A stretch of DNA of 64,000 nt from Bartonella machadoae (GCF_022559585.1 NZ_CP087114.1:537095-601094), one strand, 5' to 3'; shown: positions 28,519-43,560, numbered from the stretch's first letter. Numbers and translations: made by a program. The notes: a model not told the origin generated them from the letters alone.

Positions 28519-29114
28519 TGTTGTGTTGCCTTTATCCACTGTTGGGCACGCTGTTCAGGTTTTTCATGAAGAATAATATCGGTTACAACAGCAGCACTGT
28601 TCGCACCTGCTTTTAGAACACCAATTGCGCGTTTTGGTGTTAAGCCACCAATGCCTACTAAAGGAAGAGAACCAATCCGTTTTCTCCATTGTTTGATTTT
28701 TTCTAATCCTTGAGGTTTCCACTTCATCTCTTTTAAGATTGTTGGATAAATAGGCCCAAGGGCGATATATTCAGGATGAACAGACATTGCAATATCGAGC
28801 TCATGTTCATCGTGTGTACTCAGTCCAAGTCTTATGCCGTTTTTACGAATAGCAGGAAGATCAGCATTGTTTAAGTCTTCTTGTCCAAGATGAATAAAAT
28901 TGCATTTCTCATCAATTGCTAATGACCAATGATCATTAATAATTAATTGTGCTCCCAATTTATCGCATAGATTTTTTGCGCGTTTAATATGTTGGCTAAT
29001 CGTTTTTGAGTCTTCATTTTTCATCCGCAATTGTATGAGTTTGATTCCAAGAGGAACCAAGCGTTCAACCCAATCAGCACTGTCAACGATAAGATAAAAA
29101 GGATCCAGTTTCAT
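28509..29114 (-). CDS. thiE: ThiE thiamine phosphate synthase
   Basis: 201 residues with a TIM-barrel fold. The family features [44 protein letters not shown] and [10 protein letters not shown] are in the right order. It joins HMP-PP and the thiazole phosphate into thiamine phosphate. Its ATG overlaps the thiG stop by 4 bp. Confidence 0.93.
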   Translation of the reverse strand: MKLDPFYLIVDSADWVERLVPLGIKLIQLRMKNEDSKTISQHIKRAKNLCDKLGAQLIINDHWSLAIDEKCNFIHLGQEDLNNADLPAIRKNGIRLGLSTHDEHELDIAMSVHPEYIALGPIYPTILKEMKWKPQGLEKIKQWRKRIGSLPLVGIGGLTPKRAIGVLKAGANSAAVVTDIILHEKPEQRAQQWIKATQQWR

Positions 29115-29884
29115 GAAAATACGGCTTTTCCAATGACTGGTGTTGATGGAATTGCTGTGTCACGTGCTTCGAGAAGTCCTGCTTTATAGCCCATACGCCC
29201 TGCCTGCACGGCTTGAGAGAAGGCTTCAGCCATTAAGACAGGGTCACCTGCTTTAGCAACAGCAGTGTTAAGAAGGACAGCATCATATCCCAGTTCCATA
29301 GCAACAGCAGCATGGGATGGGCGCCCAATTCCAGCGTCAATAACAAGAGTTACATCAGGAAGGTAAGCGCGGATAGAACGTAATCCATCAGTATTATGAG
29401 GACCTTTGGCAGAACCAATAGGCGCACACCAAGGCATAATGACACGGCATCCAACGTCTAGGAGTTTTTCAGCAACAATGAGATCATCTGTTGTATAGGC
29501 AAAAATTTGAAAACCTTCACTGTTTAAGATTTGCGCTGCTTCGATTAAGGAAAAAACATTTGGTTGTAAAGTATCTGGATTACCAATGATTTCAAGTTTA
29601 ATCCAAGATGTTTTAAAGAGATCCCTTGCGAGTTGAGCCGTTATAACAGCTTCTTTAACAGTGTAGCAACCTGCGGTATTGGGAAGCACGGTGACATCAA
29701 GTTCTTTAAGAAATTGCCAGAATTGCCCGCTTTGTTTTCCACCAGCGGTTTCTCGACGTAATGAAACGGTTACAATTTCTGTATTTGCTTTATGAATAGC
29801 CTCACGAAGGATTGCTGGTGAGGGATATTGCGCTGTACCTAACATAAGACGAGAAGAAAATTGACGTCCATAAAGATTCAGCAT
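29111..29884 (-). CDS. thiG: ThiG thiazole synthase
   Basis: 257 residues. [24 protein letters not shown], the catalytic Lys in [11 protein letters not shown], and [20 protein letters not shown] are all characteristic. ThiG forms the thiazole ring from deoxyxylulose phosphate, dehydroglycine and the thiocarboxylate of ThiS. GGAGG precedes the start. It sits 4 bp after thiS. Confidence 0.95.
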   Translation of the reverse strand: MLNLYGRQFSSRLMLGTAQYPSPAILREAIHKANTEIVTVSLRRETAGGKQSGQFWQFLKELDVTVLPNTAGCYTVKEAVITAQLARDLFKTSWIKLEIIGNPDTLQPNVFSLIEAAQILNSEGFQIFAYTTDDLIVAEKLLDVGCRVIMPWCAPIGSAKGPHNTDGLRSIRAYLPDVTLVIDAGIGRPSHAAVAMELGYDAVLLNTAVAKAGDPVLMAEAFSQAVQAGRMGYKAGLLEARDTAIPSTPVIGKAVFS

Positions 29885-29888
29885 AGTT

Positions 29889-30086
29889 TTAGCCTCCTTG
29901 CATTGGGCTTAAAATTTCAATTTTATCTCCTTCATGCAAAATAAATTGGTTTCGTTCCTCTACGGGAACAACTTCAGCATTAACCGCGGTTGCAAGCCAA
30001 TTGCCTTCATACCCCAATTCTTCAAGCAATAGACTGAGGGTGATAACTTCTGTTTGGATTATTTCACCATTGACAAATATTTGCAT
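29889..30086 (-). CDS. thiS: ThiS sulfur-carrier protein
   Basis: 65 residues with a ubiquitin-like fold, ending in the required diglycine (SPMQGG). The C-terminal glycine is adenylated and thiocarboxylated to donate sulfur to ThiG. No thiF-like activating enzyme is in this cluster, so it must be encoded elsewhere. It follows thiO with 3 bp between. Confidence 0.93.
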   Translation of the reverse strand: MQIFVNGEIIQTEVITLSLLLEELGYEGNWLATAVNAEVVPVEERNQFILHEGDKIEILSPMQGG

Positions 30087-30089
30087 GTT

Positions 30090-34585
<4,496 letters not shown>

Positions 34586-35566
34586 ATGTCTAATATTTAC
34601 GATTGGTCGTTAAAGGCTGATGAAAACGCTAATTCAGATAGTATCATTAATTGGGCGGAAGGGCAGCCGCCTAGTTCTGTCAATGATAGTGCACGAGCGA
34701 TGATGCAGCGTGTGCGTGAATATCTTGCAGATAGTGGTGGCTCTATTAACTCAAGTTTTATGGTGAATGTGGAAGATAAAACAACATTTATCACGTTGAA
34801 GACAGCTTCACCTATAGAGAAATACAAAAATGATATGATCATACGTTTTAAGTCTCGTGGTGTAAACCTTGGTACGACAACGATAGCCATTAACAATATA
34901 GGGGAGAAACCACTCTATAAAGCAACCAATACGGGTATTATACCATTAGAAGGCGGAGAGTTACAAACAGGTGGTATTTATGAAATGGTATATAATACCG
35001 ATCTTTCAATGGAAGATTATGATGGTTGGTATCTCTTAAATCCTACACCTCTTCCGCCACCAAAAGTAGAAATCTTTCCTTCAGGGTTTATTGCTACATT
35101 TGCCATGCAAGAAGTACCAAATGGTTGGCTTTTATGTGATGGTACTACTTATAAACGCAAAGATTATCCGCAGCTATTCAAAGCCATAGGTGATCAATGG
35201 GGAAAAGACAGTGAGACAACCTTTAAAGTTCCTGATTTTAGAGGGATGTTTTTGCGTGGCTTTGATAATGGTCGCGGTTTAGACAGAGGTCGAAAATTTG
35301 CAGATAAACAGCAAGATAGCTTTAAAACACATACGCATGATTGCACTATCGAAAAGGCTGGTGAGCATACGCATGATTTTCAGTATGATGGAGTTGGATG
35401 GAGTGCCAATGATATTGGTAGAAGGAACCCAAGTTATCACTATAGCGTCATGGCAGGAACGACAAAACCTGCTGGCGTGCACACGCACAAAGCGACACTT
35501 TCCACAACAGGTGAAAGCGAAACACGACCTGTTAATACAACGGTTGTTTACGCTATAAAATCATGA
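34586..35566 (+). CDS. Phage tail-collar domain protein
   Basis: 326 residues behind GGGGGAAG. The N-terminus YDWSLKADENANSDSIINW and GQPPSSVNDSARAMMQ is the phage tail-fibre adaptor seen in many prophages. The C-terminal third is a collar domain: GFIATFAMQEVPNGWLLCDG, YPQLFKAIGDQWG, FKVPDFRGMFLRGFDNGRG. It ends in a histidine-rich strand region (THTHDCTIEKAGEHTHDF, GVHTHKATL). It would form part of a tail fibre or host-recognition tip. No other tail gene stands beside it; Bartonella encodes a gene transfer agent and related prophages, to which this may once have belonged. Confidence 0.85.
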   Translation: MSNIYDWSLKADENANSDSIINWAEGQPPSSVNDSARAMMQRVREYLADSGGSINSSFMVNVEDKTTFITLKTASPIEKYKNDMIIRFKSRGVNLGTTTIAINNIGEKPLYKATNTGIIPLEGGELQTGGIYEMVYNTDLSMEDYDGWYLLNPTPLPPPKVEIFPSGFIATFAMQEVPNGWLLCDGTTYKRKDYPQLFKAIGDQWGKDSETTFKVPDFRGMFLRGFDNGRGLDRGRKFADKQQDSFKTHTHDCTIEKAGEHTHDFQYDGVGWSANDIGRRNPSYHYSVMAGTTKPAGVHTHKATLSTTGESETRPVNTTVVYAIKS

Positions 35567-36234
35567 AGACTATCAGGTGACAAATAATTTCACTCTTTTT
35601 GATGCTTTTATTAACGCGGAGCCATTTCGCGTTATTTTTTATGCAAGGAATAAAAGGTTTATCTCTCAATGAACAAGAATATTTGAAAGTATTTAAAAAA
35701 CACTTTTGGAATATGTTGGAAGAAATTTCAAAGAGATACAGAGTTTAAAAAACAATTGATTAACAAGAAAAAAACAAGCTTATCTCACGACGCCGCTCGT
35801 GAATGGTAAAGAAAGTTATGAATTTTTTTGTAAATCTATCATTGCATAGAAAATGAGCAAACAATAACACATCTCTCTTAACAAATCTTTATTAGTTACA
35901 AAAGCACTCTCATGGATCCTTGAGGTTATTTTATAAAGATCAGAGTGTAAAAAGAGAGAGACAGTTTTTATTGATGTGAGAAAAAGAAAATACGCCATCG
36001 TATCAAAGTTTCAAGTGTTTTCATTAAGGAAAATTTTGAAGACTGTTGAAAAGGCGCATTTTTTTCCACAGTATTTTGGTGGAAAGAAGATCATGATCTT
36101 CTTTTAAAATAGCATATCTACTATACAGAAAAGTATTCATGAAAAAATGACATCTAAACGTATTTTTACATTTTACTTTGCTCGATCATTGAATTCTTTG
36201 ATGAAAAAACAGAATTCAAAACAAATCGGTGATC
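35567..36234. other. Gap downstream of the tail-collar gene
   Basis: About 670 bp. A 35-codon ORF at 35641 (MQGIKGLSLNEQEYLKVFKK) followed by further frame pieces (TSLSHDAAREW near 35785) looks like a truncated phage-type gene. The rest is AT-rich with no recognised feature. Confidence 0.4.
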
Positions 36235-37029
36235 TTATAGGCAGGATGCTGTTTGTGGTAATATAAATGGAATATCTGCTTTAGGTAACTCAGAAACAAT
36301 TAAAGGACAGTGATACACATCACGTAGATTTTGCGTTGTCAAAACGGTCGAGGCATTTCCTTCACAATAAACCTTTCCTTGCTTTAGCAATATCATTTTA
36401 TCTGCATAATGTGAGGCAAGATTGAGATCATGGAGAACAGCAAGAACACCTCCACCGCAACGAGCAAAATTTTTAGCAATATCCATTACAACGAGTTGAT
36501 GTTGAATATCAAGGCTAGCAATAGGTTCATCTAAGATCATCCAACAAGAAACCCCATTCACAATGGGTTCCCAAACTTGGCAAAGCACACGAGCAAGTTG
36601 CACCCTAGCTTGTTCTCCCCCTGATAATTTATGATAATATTGCTTGCTATAGTCAGCAAGTCCGACTCGTTCTAAAGCTTTTTGGATAAGATTTTGTAAT
36701 TTAATTTTTGCAATGGCCAATTTGTTTACAGAAAGACCAAGTTCTACAACTTCATGAACTAAGAATGGGAATGCCAATATTGTTGATTGTGGAAGAACTG
36801 CGCGCATTTGCGCCATTTCACAAGTTTTTGTCTGACGAACATCATAACCGTTTAAGGTTATTTTGCCACTAAAGGAAAGCTCTCCACTCAGTGCTTTAAT
36901 GAAAGTGCTTTTTCCAGATCCATTAGGACCGATAATGATGGTAAGATCACCACAATTTGCTTGAATGTTTATATGGTTGAGAATTTGTTTTTTTCCGCGT
37001 TGAACGCAAATATTTGTTGCCTCAATCAT
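36235..37029 (-). CDS. hmuV: HmuV hemin ABC transporter ATP-binding protein
   Basis: 264 residues from ATG 37029, which overlaps the permease stop (ATGA); an upstream in-frame ATG at 37065 would lie inside hutC. Walker A GPNGSGKST (34-42), Q-loop VLPQST, signature LSGGEQARVQLAR, Walker B WMILDEPIASLD and the switch histidine VLHDLNLASHYADK are present. It powers heme import by HutC with HutB. Last gene of the hemS-hutB-hutC-hmuV run. Confidence 0.95.
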   Translation of the reverse strand: MIEATNICVQRGKKQILNHINIQANCGDLTIIIGPNGSGKSTFIKALSGELSFSGKITLNGYDVRQTKTCEMAQMRAVLPQSTILAFPFLVHEVVELGLSVNKLAIAKIKLQNLIQKALERVGLADYSKQYYHKLSGGEQARVQLARVLCQVWEPIVNGVSCWMILDEPIASLDIQHQLVVMDIAKNFARCGGGVLAVLHDLNLASHYADKMILLKQGKVYCEGNASTVLTTQNLRDVYHCPLIVSELPKADIPFILPQTASCL

Positions 37030-38117
37030 GAAAATTCTGTTCCTCGTTTGCATATAAGAATCCACAGGAAAAAAGGAGCACCAAAAAGCGCTGTCACGAT
37101 GCCAATTGGTAATTCTGCTGGAGCAACAATTAAGCGTGCAAAAGTATCAGCAAAAATAAGTAACGCTGCTCCCAACAGGGCAGAGCAGGGGATGAGATAA
37201 CGGTGGTCTGGACCAATGAGTTGACGCAAGATATGGGGAACAACAATACCAATAAAACCAATGCCTCCACTCATAGCAACTGCACTACCACACATAAGGG
37301 CAACAAGGAGAATAGAAATATTTTTAACCCATTGAATATTAAAACCAATATGACCAGCAACGGCTTCTCCAAGAGCAAGAGCATTAAGTGCTCGCGATAA
37401 AAGGGGTGAAAAAAGAAGGCCAACACAGATAAAAGGCAGAATAAGCCAAACTTTTAACCATGTGGCACCTGCGAGAGAGCCAAGATTCCAAAAAGTAATA
37501 TCACGCAGTTGTTGATCGTTTGCAATAAAAATAAGTATTCCCATAACAGCACTGCTCAAAGCACCAAGAGCAATACCGGCAAGAAGCATTGTTGCAATAG
37601 AAGTAAAACTATGGTGCGTTGCTATTGTATAAAGAACAATTGTTGAAAGAAGACCACCAAAAAAAGCGCCTATGATAACTTTGTAGGGTTCTAAAAAAGG
37701 TGCTAATGAAGCAGGAAAGGCAATGCCGATAACAATGGTCAAAACAGCACCAAGACCTGCTCCTGCTGATACGCCTACAATCCCAGGATCGGCAAGAGGA
37801 TTACGGAAAAGCCCTTGCATAAGAACACCAGAGACAGCGAGAGCTGATCCAATCAATAATCCTAACATAACACGGGGAAGTCTAATATCGATAAGTACGA
37901 GATAATCACGCGTTTTACTAGTTACTGAAAAATCTTGCGTAAGCATTCCATGAAGAAAATCAAACAATGAAACCTTTGAAGGACCATTCAAAACCGCGAC
38001 AAAAATGCTGAAGATGAGGAAAATAACAAGACCTAATAATGCAATTTTTCTCAAATTCGCACGGTCTATGTTTTTATTCTCTTTTGTTTCTGGTGCATAC
38101 ATTATGGATTCGACCAT
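37026..38117 (-). CDS. hutC: HutC hemin ABC transporter permease
   Basis: 363 residues, FecCD family. About ten membrane helices are visible, with the family signatures LPRVMLGLLIGSALAVSGVL, QGLFRNPLADPGIVGVSAGA (coupling helix region) and GGIGFIGIVVPHILR. It forms the inner-membrane channel for heme delivered by HutB. Five bp separate it from hutB and its stop overlaps hmuV. Confidence 0.95.
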   Translation of the reverse strand: MVESIMYAPETKENKNIDRANLRKIALLGLVIFLIFSIFVAVLNGPSKVSLFDFLHGMLTQDFSVTSKTRDYLVLIDIRLPRVMLGLLIGSALAVSGVLMQGLFRNPLADPGIVGVSAGAGLGAVLTIVIGIAFPASLAPFLEPYKVIIGAFFGGLLSTIVLYTIATHHSFTSIATMLLAGIALGALSSAVMGILIFIANDQQLRDITFWNLGSLAGATWLKVWLILPFICVGLLFSPLLSRALNALALGEAVAGHIGFNIQWVKNISILLVALMCGSAVAMSGGIGFIGIVVPHILRQLIGPDHRYLIPCSALLGAALLIFADTFARLIVAPAELPIGIVTALFGAPFFLWILICKRGTEFS

Positions 38118-38122
38118 TTCTA

Positions 38123-39097
38123 TCAGCTCTTACCATTTTGGCTTGCACCATAAAATATATTAATAAGCTCTCTTGATGCATCCGCAGTGCGTGGGCCAAA
38201 TCCTAAAAGATACATAACTTCCATTTGTTTAATAGCATTATTTTTCGCTGCATTGGTTGCTTGAACTGCTGGTATCGCTAAAATCTTTTCAAGGTTCGTT
38301 GATTTCCCTCGATGTGTCACAAACAAAATAACATCAGGGTTTGATTTCAATAACGCTTCACTGTTGAGTAACTTATATCCTTTGTAATCGCTTATGGCAT
38401 TGATACCACCTGAAAGTTTTATCATACTATCTGCCGCTGTATCTGTTCCAGACGCCATAACGCGCCCATTTTGTATGGAGAAGACAAAAAGAACACGCTT
38501 TGGTTTTGTTACTTTTGCCAAAAGAGCATCATTGTCCACAAAGTCACCACTTACTTTTTTAATTAATGCTGCTGCTTCTGCCTCACGATGAAGCGCTTTG
38601 CCAACGAGACGGATCTTTTCTATAACACTTTCACGGGAGTAGTTTTCTGGTATAATCACGAGAGGGATTGATGCCTTTTTTAGAATTTCTATTGTTGAAG
38701 GTGGTCCACTCCCTTCAACCAATAATATACCTTCTGGAGCAAGTGACAAAACACCTTCAGGTGAAAGAGCACGCATATAGCCCAAGACAGGAAGTTTAAG
38801 CGCTTCTTGCGGATAAACGCTCGTACTATCACGGGCGACAAGTTGATCTTGTGCTCCCAAAGCATAAACAATTTCTGTAAGAGAGCCGCCAATAGAGACA
38901 ATACGCGCATTTTTAGAAAATTGCGTTGTAGGCTCAGCAATGACGGGTTGAGAAAAGATGGAAAGAGAAAACAGTATAAAAATAAAGAAAGTTTTTAGCA
39001 GTCTATGCAAAAAAAAATGTAAGCATGTGGCTTTACCTTGATCTAAGCGATTGCCGTTTCTCTGTACGAGGGCAAACTGTTTAATAAAGAGCGCCAA
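38123..39097 (-). CDS. hutB: HutB periplasmic hemin-binding protein
   Basis: 324 residues if started at 39097, which overlaps hemS by 55 bp. A TTG (giving MHRLLKTFFIF) just past the hemS stop would give a normal signal peptide ending near VIAEP and may be the real start. The mature part is an FecB/BtuF-type fold: ARIVSIGGSLTEIVYALGA, KLPVLGYMRALSPEGVLSL and FSIQNGRVMASGTDTAADSM are typical of heme-binding HmuT/HutB proteins. It carries heme from the outer-membrane receptor to HutC. Confidence 0.9.
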   Translation of the reverse strand: MALFIKQFALVQRNGNRLDQGKATCLHFFLHRLLKTFFIFILFSLSIFSQPVIAEPTTQFSKNARIVSIGGSLTEIVYALGAQDQLVARDSTSVYPQEALKLPVLGYMRALSPEGVLSLAPEGILLVEGSGPPSTIEILKKASIPLVIIPENYSRESVIEKIRLVGKALHREAEAAALIKKVSGDFVDNDALLAKVTKPKRVLFVFSIQNGRVMASGTDTAADSMIKLSGGINAISDYKGYKLLNSEALLKSNPDVILFVTHRGKSTNLEKILAIPAVQATNAAKNNAIKQMEVMYLLGFGPRTADASRELINIFYGASQNGKS

Positions 39098-40089
39098 TCC
39101 TCACGTTCTTTTTGGCCTTCTTTTCGCAAACCAAAGAATTGAATAATCATCTCACTTTCTTTATCAAACACTTCAAGAGAACTGACATAACCATCACTGG
39201 TAGGTTTGCGAACATGCCATACTTTATCAACTCCAGAAAGCAATAAATGCATGTCGAATTTATGATCAAGAATATTAATCCAAGGCCCCATTTGCTTAAT
39301 ATTTTTTATTTTTCCACTAAAAATTTGAATACAGCCCCTGTTGCCAATAAAGCACATAATGGGAATCTCTTGTTGTGCAGCTTTGTTTAGCATAATTTCA
39401 ATAGCTTCTATTGCTAATTCATCGGCAAATTCGCTACCGATATGTTTAACAGCATCATGTCGATTAATTTTCAGTTCAGAAATAATTTTATGAAGCTGAT
39501 GTACGTCCGTCATTTGCCGCCAACGATCACGAAATTTTTCAACATCCAGCTCTGTTATATCACATTGAGTTGAATCTGGCGCAGGAAGAATATCGAGAAC
39601 AGGGGACTGATTTTCATGAAAAAGCTTATCAACAAGTTTACTCCACTCTTCCATATCTGTTGTATCCGTAGGATAGAGTTTAAAAATAGCAACACCACTT
39701 TGATCAAAAAATTGCAAACTTTTCGTAGGTTTTCCAAGAACAATCATGTCATATTCGAAACCAAATTTCCATTGTTTTGGAAAAATACGCAAATCGATTT
39801 CACCAAGTGTGATTGGAATATGTTGGCTTTGAACAATCTCTTCAAAACGTCCTGTTATTTCGTGAACAGCATACTCATTACGTGTTAATGCCATAACTGT
39901 TCCAAGTTTAGGAGCGCTTTCCAAGAATATAGCGACATCAGCTTTTAGTCTTTTAGCTTTCCCGATGGTACAATAGGCAGCAATAAGCTCCGCCTCAGAT
40001 ATCCCAATAGAAACTGCAAAATCACGATTTCGTATTTCTTTTTTTTCTTCACGCAAGCGAAGAATCATTTCGGCTGTATAGGGTGACAT
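39043..40089 (-). CDS. hemS: HemS/HmuS-family hemin handling protein
   Basis: 348 residues, the typical two-repeat HemS architecture. The conserved heme-ligand histidine is visible in RWRQMTDVHQLHKII, and GNRGCIQIFSGKI and the matching N-terminal repeat are present. It binds imported heme in the cytosol, for storage, transfer or degradation. It heads the leftward hemS-hutB-hutC-hmuV cluster, 269 bp downstream of hutA. Confidence 0.93.
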   Translation of the reverse strand: MSPYTAEMILRLREEKKEIRNRDFAVSIGISEAELIAAYCTIGKAKRLKADVAIFLESAPKLGTVMALTRNEYAVHEITGRFEEIVQSQHIPITLGEIDLRIFPKQWKFGFEYDMIVLGKPTKSLQFFDQSGVAIFKLYPTDTTDMEEWSKLVDKLFHENQSPVLDILPAPDSTQCDITELDVEKFRDRWRQMTDVHQLHKIISELKINRHDAVKHIGSEFADELAIEAIEIMLNKAAQQEIPIMCFIGNRGCIQIFSGKIKNIKQMGPWINILDHKFDMHLLLSGVDKVWHVRKPTSDGYVSSLEVFDKESEMIIQFFGLRKEGQKEREDWRSLLNSLPSYRETAIA

Positions 40090-40358
40090 GGCCTTTCCTT
40101 ATGTTACTTTAGAGAGTTAATTTTCAAAATGTTACCATTCTAAGGCATGAGGTTGAATCACTCTCAACGAATGACTCAACCTTTCACAAAATAAAGCTGC
40201 TATTCCTAACAACAGAACAACTAAAAACCGATCAATGAGGAAGAATAAACGCTTTTCTTTTAAGTCTTTGTAATTTAAAGAACAACGATAACAAAAACAC
40301 AATAATTCATCCTTTTATTGATAAAATTCTCTATTGATCTCACAGTTAACAAAATTGA
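40090..40358. other. hemS upstream region (hutA-hemS gap)
   Basis: 269 bp between the hutA stop and hemS start, long enough for a promoter of hemS. No convincing terminator for hutA or operator was recognised. Confidence 0.4.
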
Positions 40359-42536
40359 CTAAAATTTTTGAACGAACGACACCTTAAAATTACGCCCAGG
40401 TTGACTATAATAATCATCTGGTGTTGCACTTTTACTGGAAGGAAGATCAGATACATTCCAATATTTCGTATTGAAGAGATTATAGACACCAGCTCTTATA
40501 ACAAACCCTTTTTCACCAAATGGTTTCCACCACCCAGTCATATCAACAACGTTATATCCTGGAATTTCTGGATAGCTAGATTCTTTAGTCTCTTTATCAC
40601 GTTTTGCAGATGAAGTGAGGACAACATCCGCCCCCCAAGTTTCTTTTGCATATCCTAATCCAATAACTGTTTTCAAAGGTGCAATGGAGCTTAGGGATTC
40701 ATTTTTATCAAGATCTTTTCCTTGTGAATAAACAAGGGAAAAATTGCTATGGAATCCACTCTTAAGTACCCAATGCCCTTTTGCTTCAACACCAAAAATA
40801 CGTACATTTGAACGATTCACATAATGCCGACGGGCAAAACGAAACTCTTCTGACGGCCCTTTATCTATGGTATCTATGAAGTTTTTATATTGATTGACAA
40901 ACCCATTAAATGAACCACCGAAATTTTTATCCCCATATTTTATGCCAACATCATATCCATTACTTATTTCTGCTTTAAGATCAGGATTTCCTTTCACATA
41001 ATAGGCAGAGGGTTTGATATAAGAGACGTAAAGCTCTGAAACACGTGGTGCGCGAAAAGCTTGTGCCCATTGAGCGTAAAGCGTTATTTGATTACGAACA
41101 TCCCACTCCATCCGTAATTTAGGAGAAACATGTGAACCATTTTTTTCTGGAGGGAATTTATCAGAAATCAAAGCTTTCTCATAAGCGGAGGTTTTCTGAG
41201 GGACATTCTTATACCAATCATAACGAACACCAGGCGTTACACGGAAACGACCATGGGAAAAGCTAATCTCATCTTCAAAAACCAAACCAAAATTGTAGCT
41301 ATTTGCATCTGGGGAATCGGATCGATTAGCAGGAACAAACAGACATCCTTGTGCATTTTCCTTCAAATGACAATTATCTCTTCCTAACAAATAATGGTGA
41401 AATTGAGATGACGCAACATCAGTGGCAAACCTTAATGTATGGTTTACAGTACCAATGTTCACTTTTTTGGAAGCATGAGCATTTAAACCATAATTGGTAT
41501 GACGCACAAGATTATCCCTCAAATAATCTCCTTTTGGTGCTCTAACACGAAATCCGCTCATAATATCATTATTTGATTGCTTTAGCCAATAAACTTGCCC
41601 ATGAAATGTATCAAAAAGCGCATCTCCATTACCGTTATAATCATAAGAAAGAGAAAGACGTTCACGGCGTTTATTTTCTTGATCATAAACAGAACCAGGA
41701 GAGTATCTTTTGCTCGCATTTAACAAATGCGTATTTCTACTATGATCAAAGCGTTCCGCTGTAAAACCAAGCCGATGTTTGTCATTGAAATACTGATGGA
41801 CTTTAAAAAGCAAATTATTCTGATCAAAATGAGCAGGGTTTTTACGGGTACGTTCTTCATAATACCCTTCTATGGTCCCCATATTCTTACGTTCATTTCC
41901 TTGCTCATGAGATCCTTGGAAGAGCAAGAATGTTTGTTGAGCACGTACAGCAAAAGCTTGGTCTATACGCCAACTGTTATTAACAGAATGATAACCACCT
42001 TTTATAAGGCTACCCCAATTCTTCTCCTCAGAAATAAGGTCTTCGGGATTAAGAGTACGCAAAGCGACGACTCCCCCCAGTGCACCAGACCCATAAAGAC
42101 TAGAATCTGATCCATGAATAACATCAAGTGTGGAAATAGCACTAAAATCAAAAGTTGCATTTCCACTGTTACCACGCAATATATCATTAACCCATGGAAG
42201 AACAATGCCATCCATTGTTGTGAGAACACGATCTCCATTTAAACCGCGAATTACAAAACTCTTTTTTTCTGAGTTATAGGCAACAGACGGATCTAGACGG
42301 CTAACTTCATGGACATCGCTGATTTGCTTTTCCTCAAGATCCTTAGAAGTTTTACGATTGGTTAGAATGGTTACTGAGCCTGAATTCCCCTCTATTCTTT
42401 TTCCTTTAATCACAATTGGCTTGAGTTCTACAGAACCTGTTTCATTGCTTTGAGCAAAAACAAATGAAGGTATAAAGACAGACAGCGCACTTAAAAATAC
42501 GCAGCTTTTATGAATATTCTCTCGTCTTATTCGCAT
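40359..42536 (-). CDS. hutA: HutA TonB-dependent hemin receptor
   Basis: 725 residues: a signal peptide ending VFAQS, a plug domain with SFVIRGLNGDRVLTTMDGI and GSDSSLYGSGALGGVVAL, and a 22-strand barrel ending in F (NFKVSFVQKF). The heme-receptor FRAP box (QAFRAPRVSELY) and the NPDL box (VKGNPDLKAE) frame the region that normally holds the heme-coordinating histidine. It imports hemin across the outer membrane using TonB energy. Divergent from tonB across a 241-bp gap. Confidence 0.94.
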   Translation of the reverse strand: MRIRRENIHKSCVFLSALSVFIPSFVFAQSNETGSVELKPIVIKGKRIEGNSGSVTILTNRKTSKDLEEKQISDVHEVSRLDPSVAYNSEKKSFVIRGLNGDRVLTTMDGIVLPWVNDILRGNSGNATFDFSAISTLDVIHGSDSSLYGSGALGGVVALRTLNPEDLISEEKNWGSLIKGGYHSVNNSWRIDQAFAVRAQQTFLLFQGSHEQGNERKNMGTIEGYYEERTRKNPAHFDQNNLLFKVHQYFNDKHRLGFTAERFDHSRNTHLLNASKRYSPGSVYDQENKRRERLSLSYDYNGNGDALFDTFHGQVYWLKQSNNDIMSGFRVRAPKGDYLRDNLVRHTNYGLNAHASKKVNIGTVNHTLRFATDVASSQFHHYLLGRDNCHLKENAQGCLFVPANRSDSPDANSYNFGLVFEDEISFSHGRFRVTPGVRYDWYKNVPQKTSAYEKALISDKFPPEKNGSHVSPKLRMEWDVRNQITLYAQWAQAFRAPRVSELYVSYIKPSAYYVKGNPDLKAEISNGYDVGIKYGDKNFGGSFNGFVNQYKNFIDTIDKGPSEEFRFARRHYVNRSNVRIFGVEAKGHWVLKSGFHSNFSLVYSQGKDLDKNESLSSIAPLKTVIGLGYAKETWGADVVLTSSAKRDKETKESSYPEIPGYNVVDMTGWWKPFGEKGFVIRAGVYNLFNTKYWNVSDLPSSKSATPDDYYSQPGRNFKVSFVQKF

Positions 42537-42596
42537 AACACATCATAACCTTTATCTTAAACATCCCCTCTCTCGCTTGAAACTTATATCAAAAAC

Positions 42597-42630
42597 GCTT
42601 GACTTATCGACGACACACTAGCAGTCAAGC
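42597..42630. promoter_or_regulatory. Inverted repeat between hutA and tonB
   Basis: GCTTGACT (42597-42604) and AGTCAAGC (42623-42630) form a perfect 8-bp dyad with an 18-base centre in the divergent promoter region. Each arm contains a TTGACT that could serve as a -35 box, one for each direction. Position suggests an operator for an iron/heme regulator (RirA, Irr or Fur families are known in Bartonella), but the half-site is not matched to any of them here. Confidence 0.45.
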
Positions 42631-42777
42631 AAAAGTGATTAATTCAGCAAAAAACCACGCGGAAACCATATTAAACATGATAAAATCAGTCAAGAAAAAA
42701 GTTGCAATTTCAAAAGAGCCTGTTTTAATAAAACTTGAACATTAATATTGTGCTTCAGAAGAGTAGTTGAAAAAACG

Positions 42778-43560
42778 ATGATTTTTACAAATACGAGGCG
42801 GTTATTCATTCTTTGGATTGGTGCGTTTATTTGCGCTTTTTCTTTGCATATAGCATTGGGAGCACAATTTTACTCTTGCAGTACTGGTGTAAGCAATGGC
42901 ATACATTCGTCTACAATTATGTTGTCTTTTGTGCAAGAGACTGGAGATCCAGATGTTGACACGGATTCTTCCGATATTGATACAGATTTATCGAATGTGC
43001 GTACAGAGTCAGAATTGTTGCAGTCTGATCCTTTAGAGCAAGAATCAGAGACATTGGAAGCAATGGATAAGCTTCAACCTGAGGCGCCTCAGGATATTGT
43101 GGAAAAGGATGATTTTGCAGTTCTTAAATCTTTAGAAAAACCTCTTCCTCAAAAAGCAGAGCATAGAGTCCTCGATAAAAAACCGATACCAATGCGAAAA
43201 ACTATGGTAAACCGCCCCCCTGTGAAGGCAGTTCGTTCATCTACGAGTAGTTATGGTGGTGATACAGCAGCACTTGAAGATGCTTTGTTAGTAGAATGGT
43301 TGGCAAAAGTGCAGGCGCAATTAGAAATGCAAAAAGAATATGTTGTAAAACAGCGTGTCAGTCGTGCAAAAGGAACGGTCAAGTTAGAGTTTAGAGTAAG
43401 CGAGCAGGGGAATATTTTTGCTAGACGTGTTGTCATCTCTTCAAGTGATGCGGAACTTGATCGATTAGCTATGACAGCCCTTCATCGGGTTGGATCTTTT
43501 CCTCCTCCCCCATCATCAAAAGTAAACAAAATTATCAGAGTATCATTGATATTTAGCTAA
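42778..43560 (+). CDS. tonB: TonB energy-transducing protein
   Basis: 260 residues from ATG 42778. N-terminal membrane anchor (LFILWIGAFICAFSLHIALG), an acidic then proline/lysine-rich periplasmic linker, and a C-terminal TonB fold (KGTVKLEFRVSEQGNIFAR, DAELDRLAMTALHRVGSFPP). It transmits proton-motive energy from ExbBD to HutA. ExbB/ExbD are not in the window. Divergent placement with hutA suggests shared control. Confidence 0.9.
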   Translation: MIFTNTRRLFILWIGAFICAFSLHIALGAQFYSCSTGVSNGIHSSTIMLSFVQETGDPDVDTDSSDIDTDLSNVRTESELLQSDPLEQESETLEAMDKLQPEAPQDIVEKDDFAVLKSLEKPLPQKAEHRVLDKKPIPMRKTMVNRPPVKAVRSSTSSYGGDTAALEDALLVEWLAKVQAQLEMQKEYVVKQRVSRAKGTVKLEFRVSEQGNIFARRVVISSSDAELDRLAMTALHRVGSFPPPPSSKVNKIIRVSLIFS

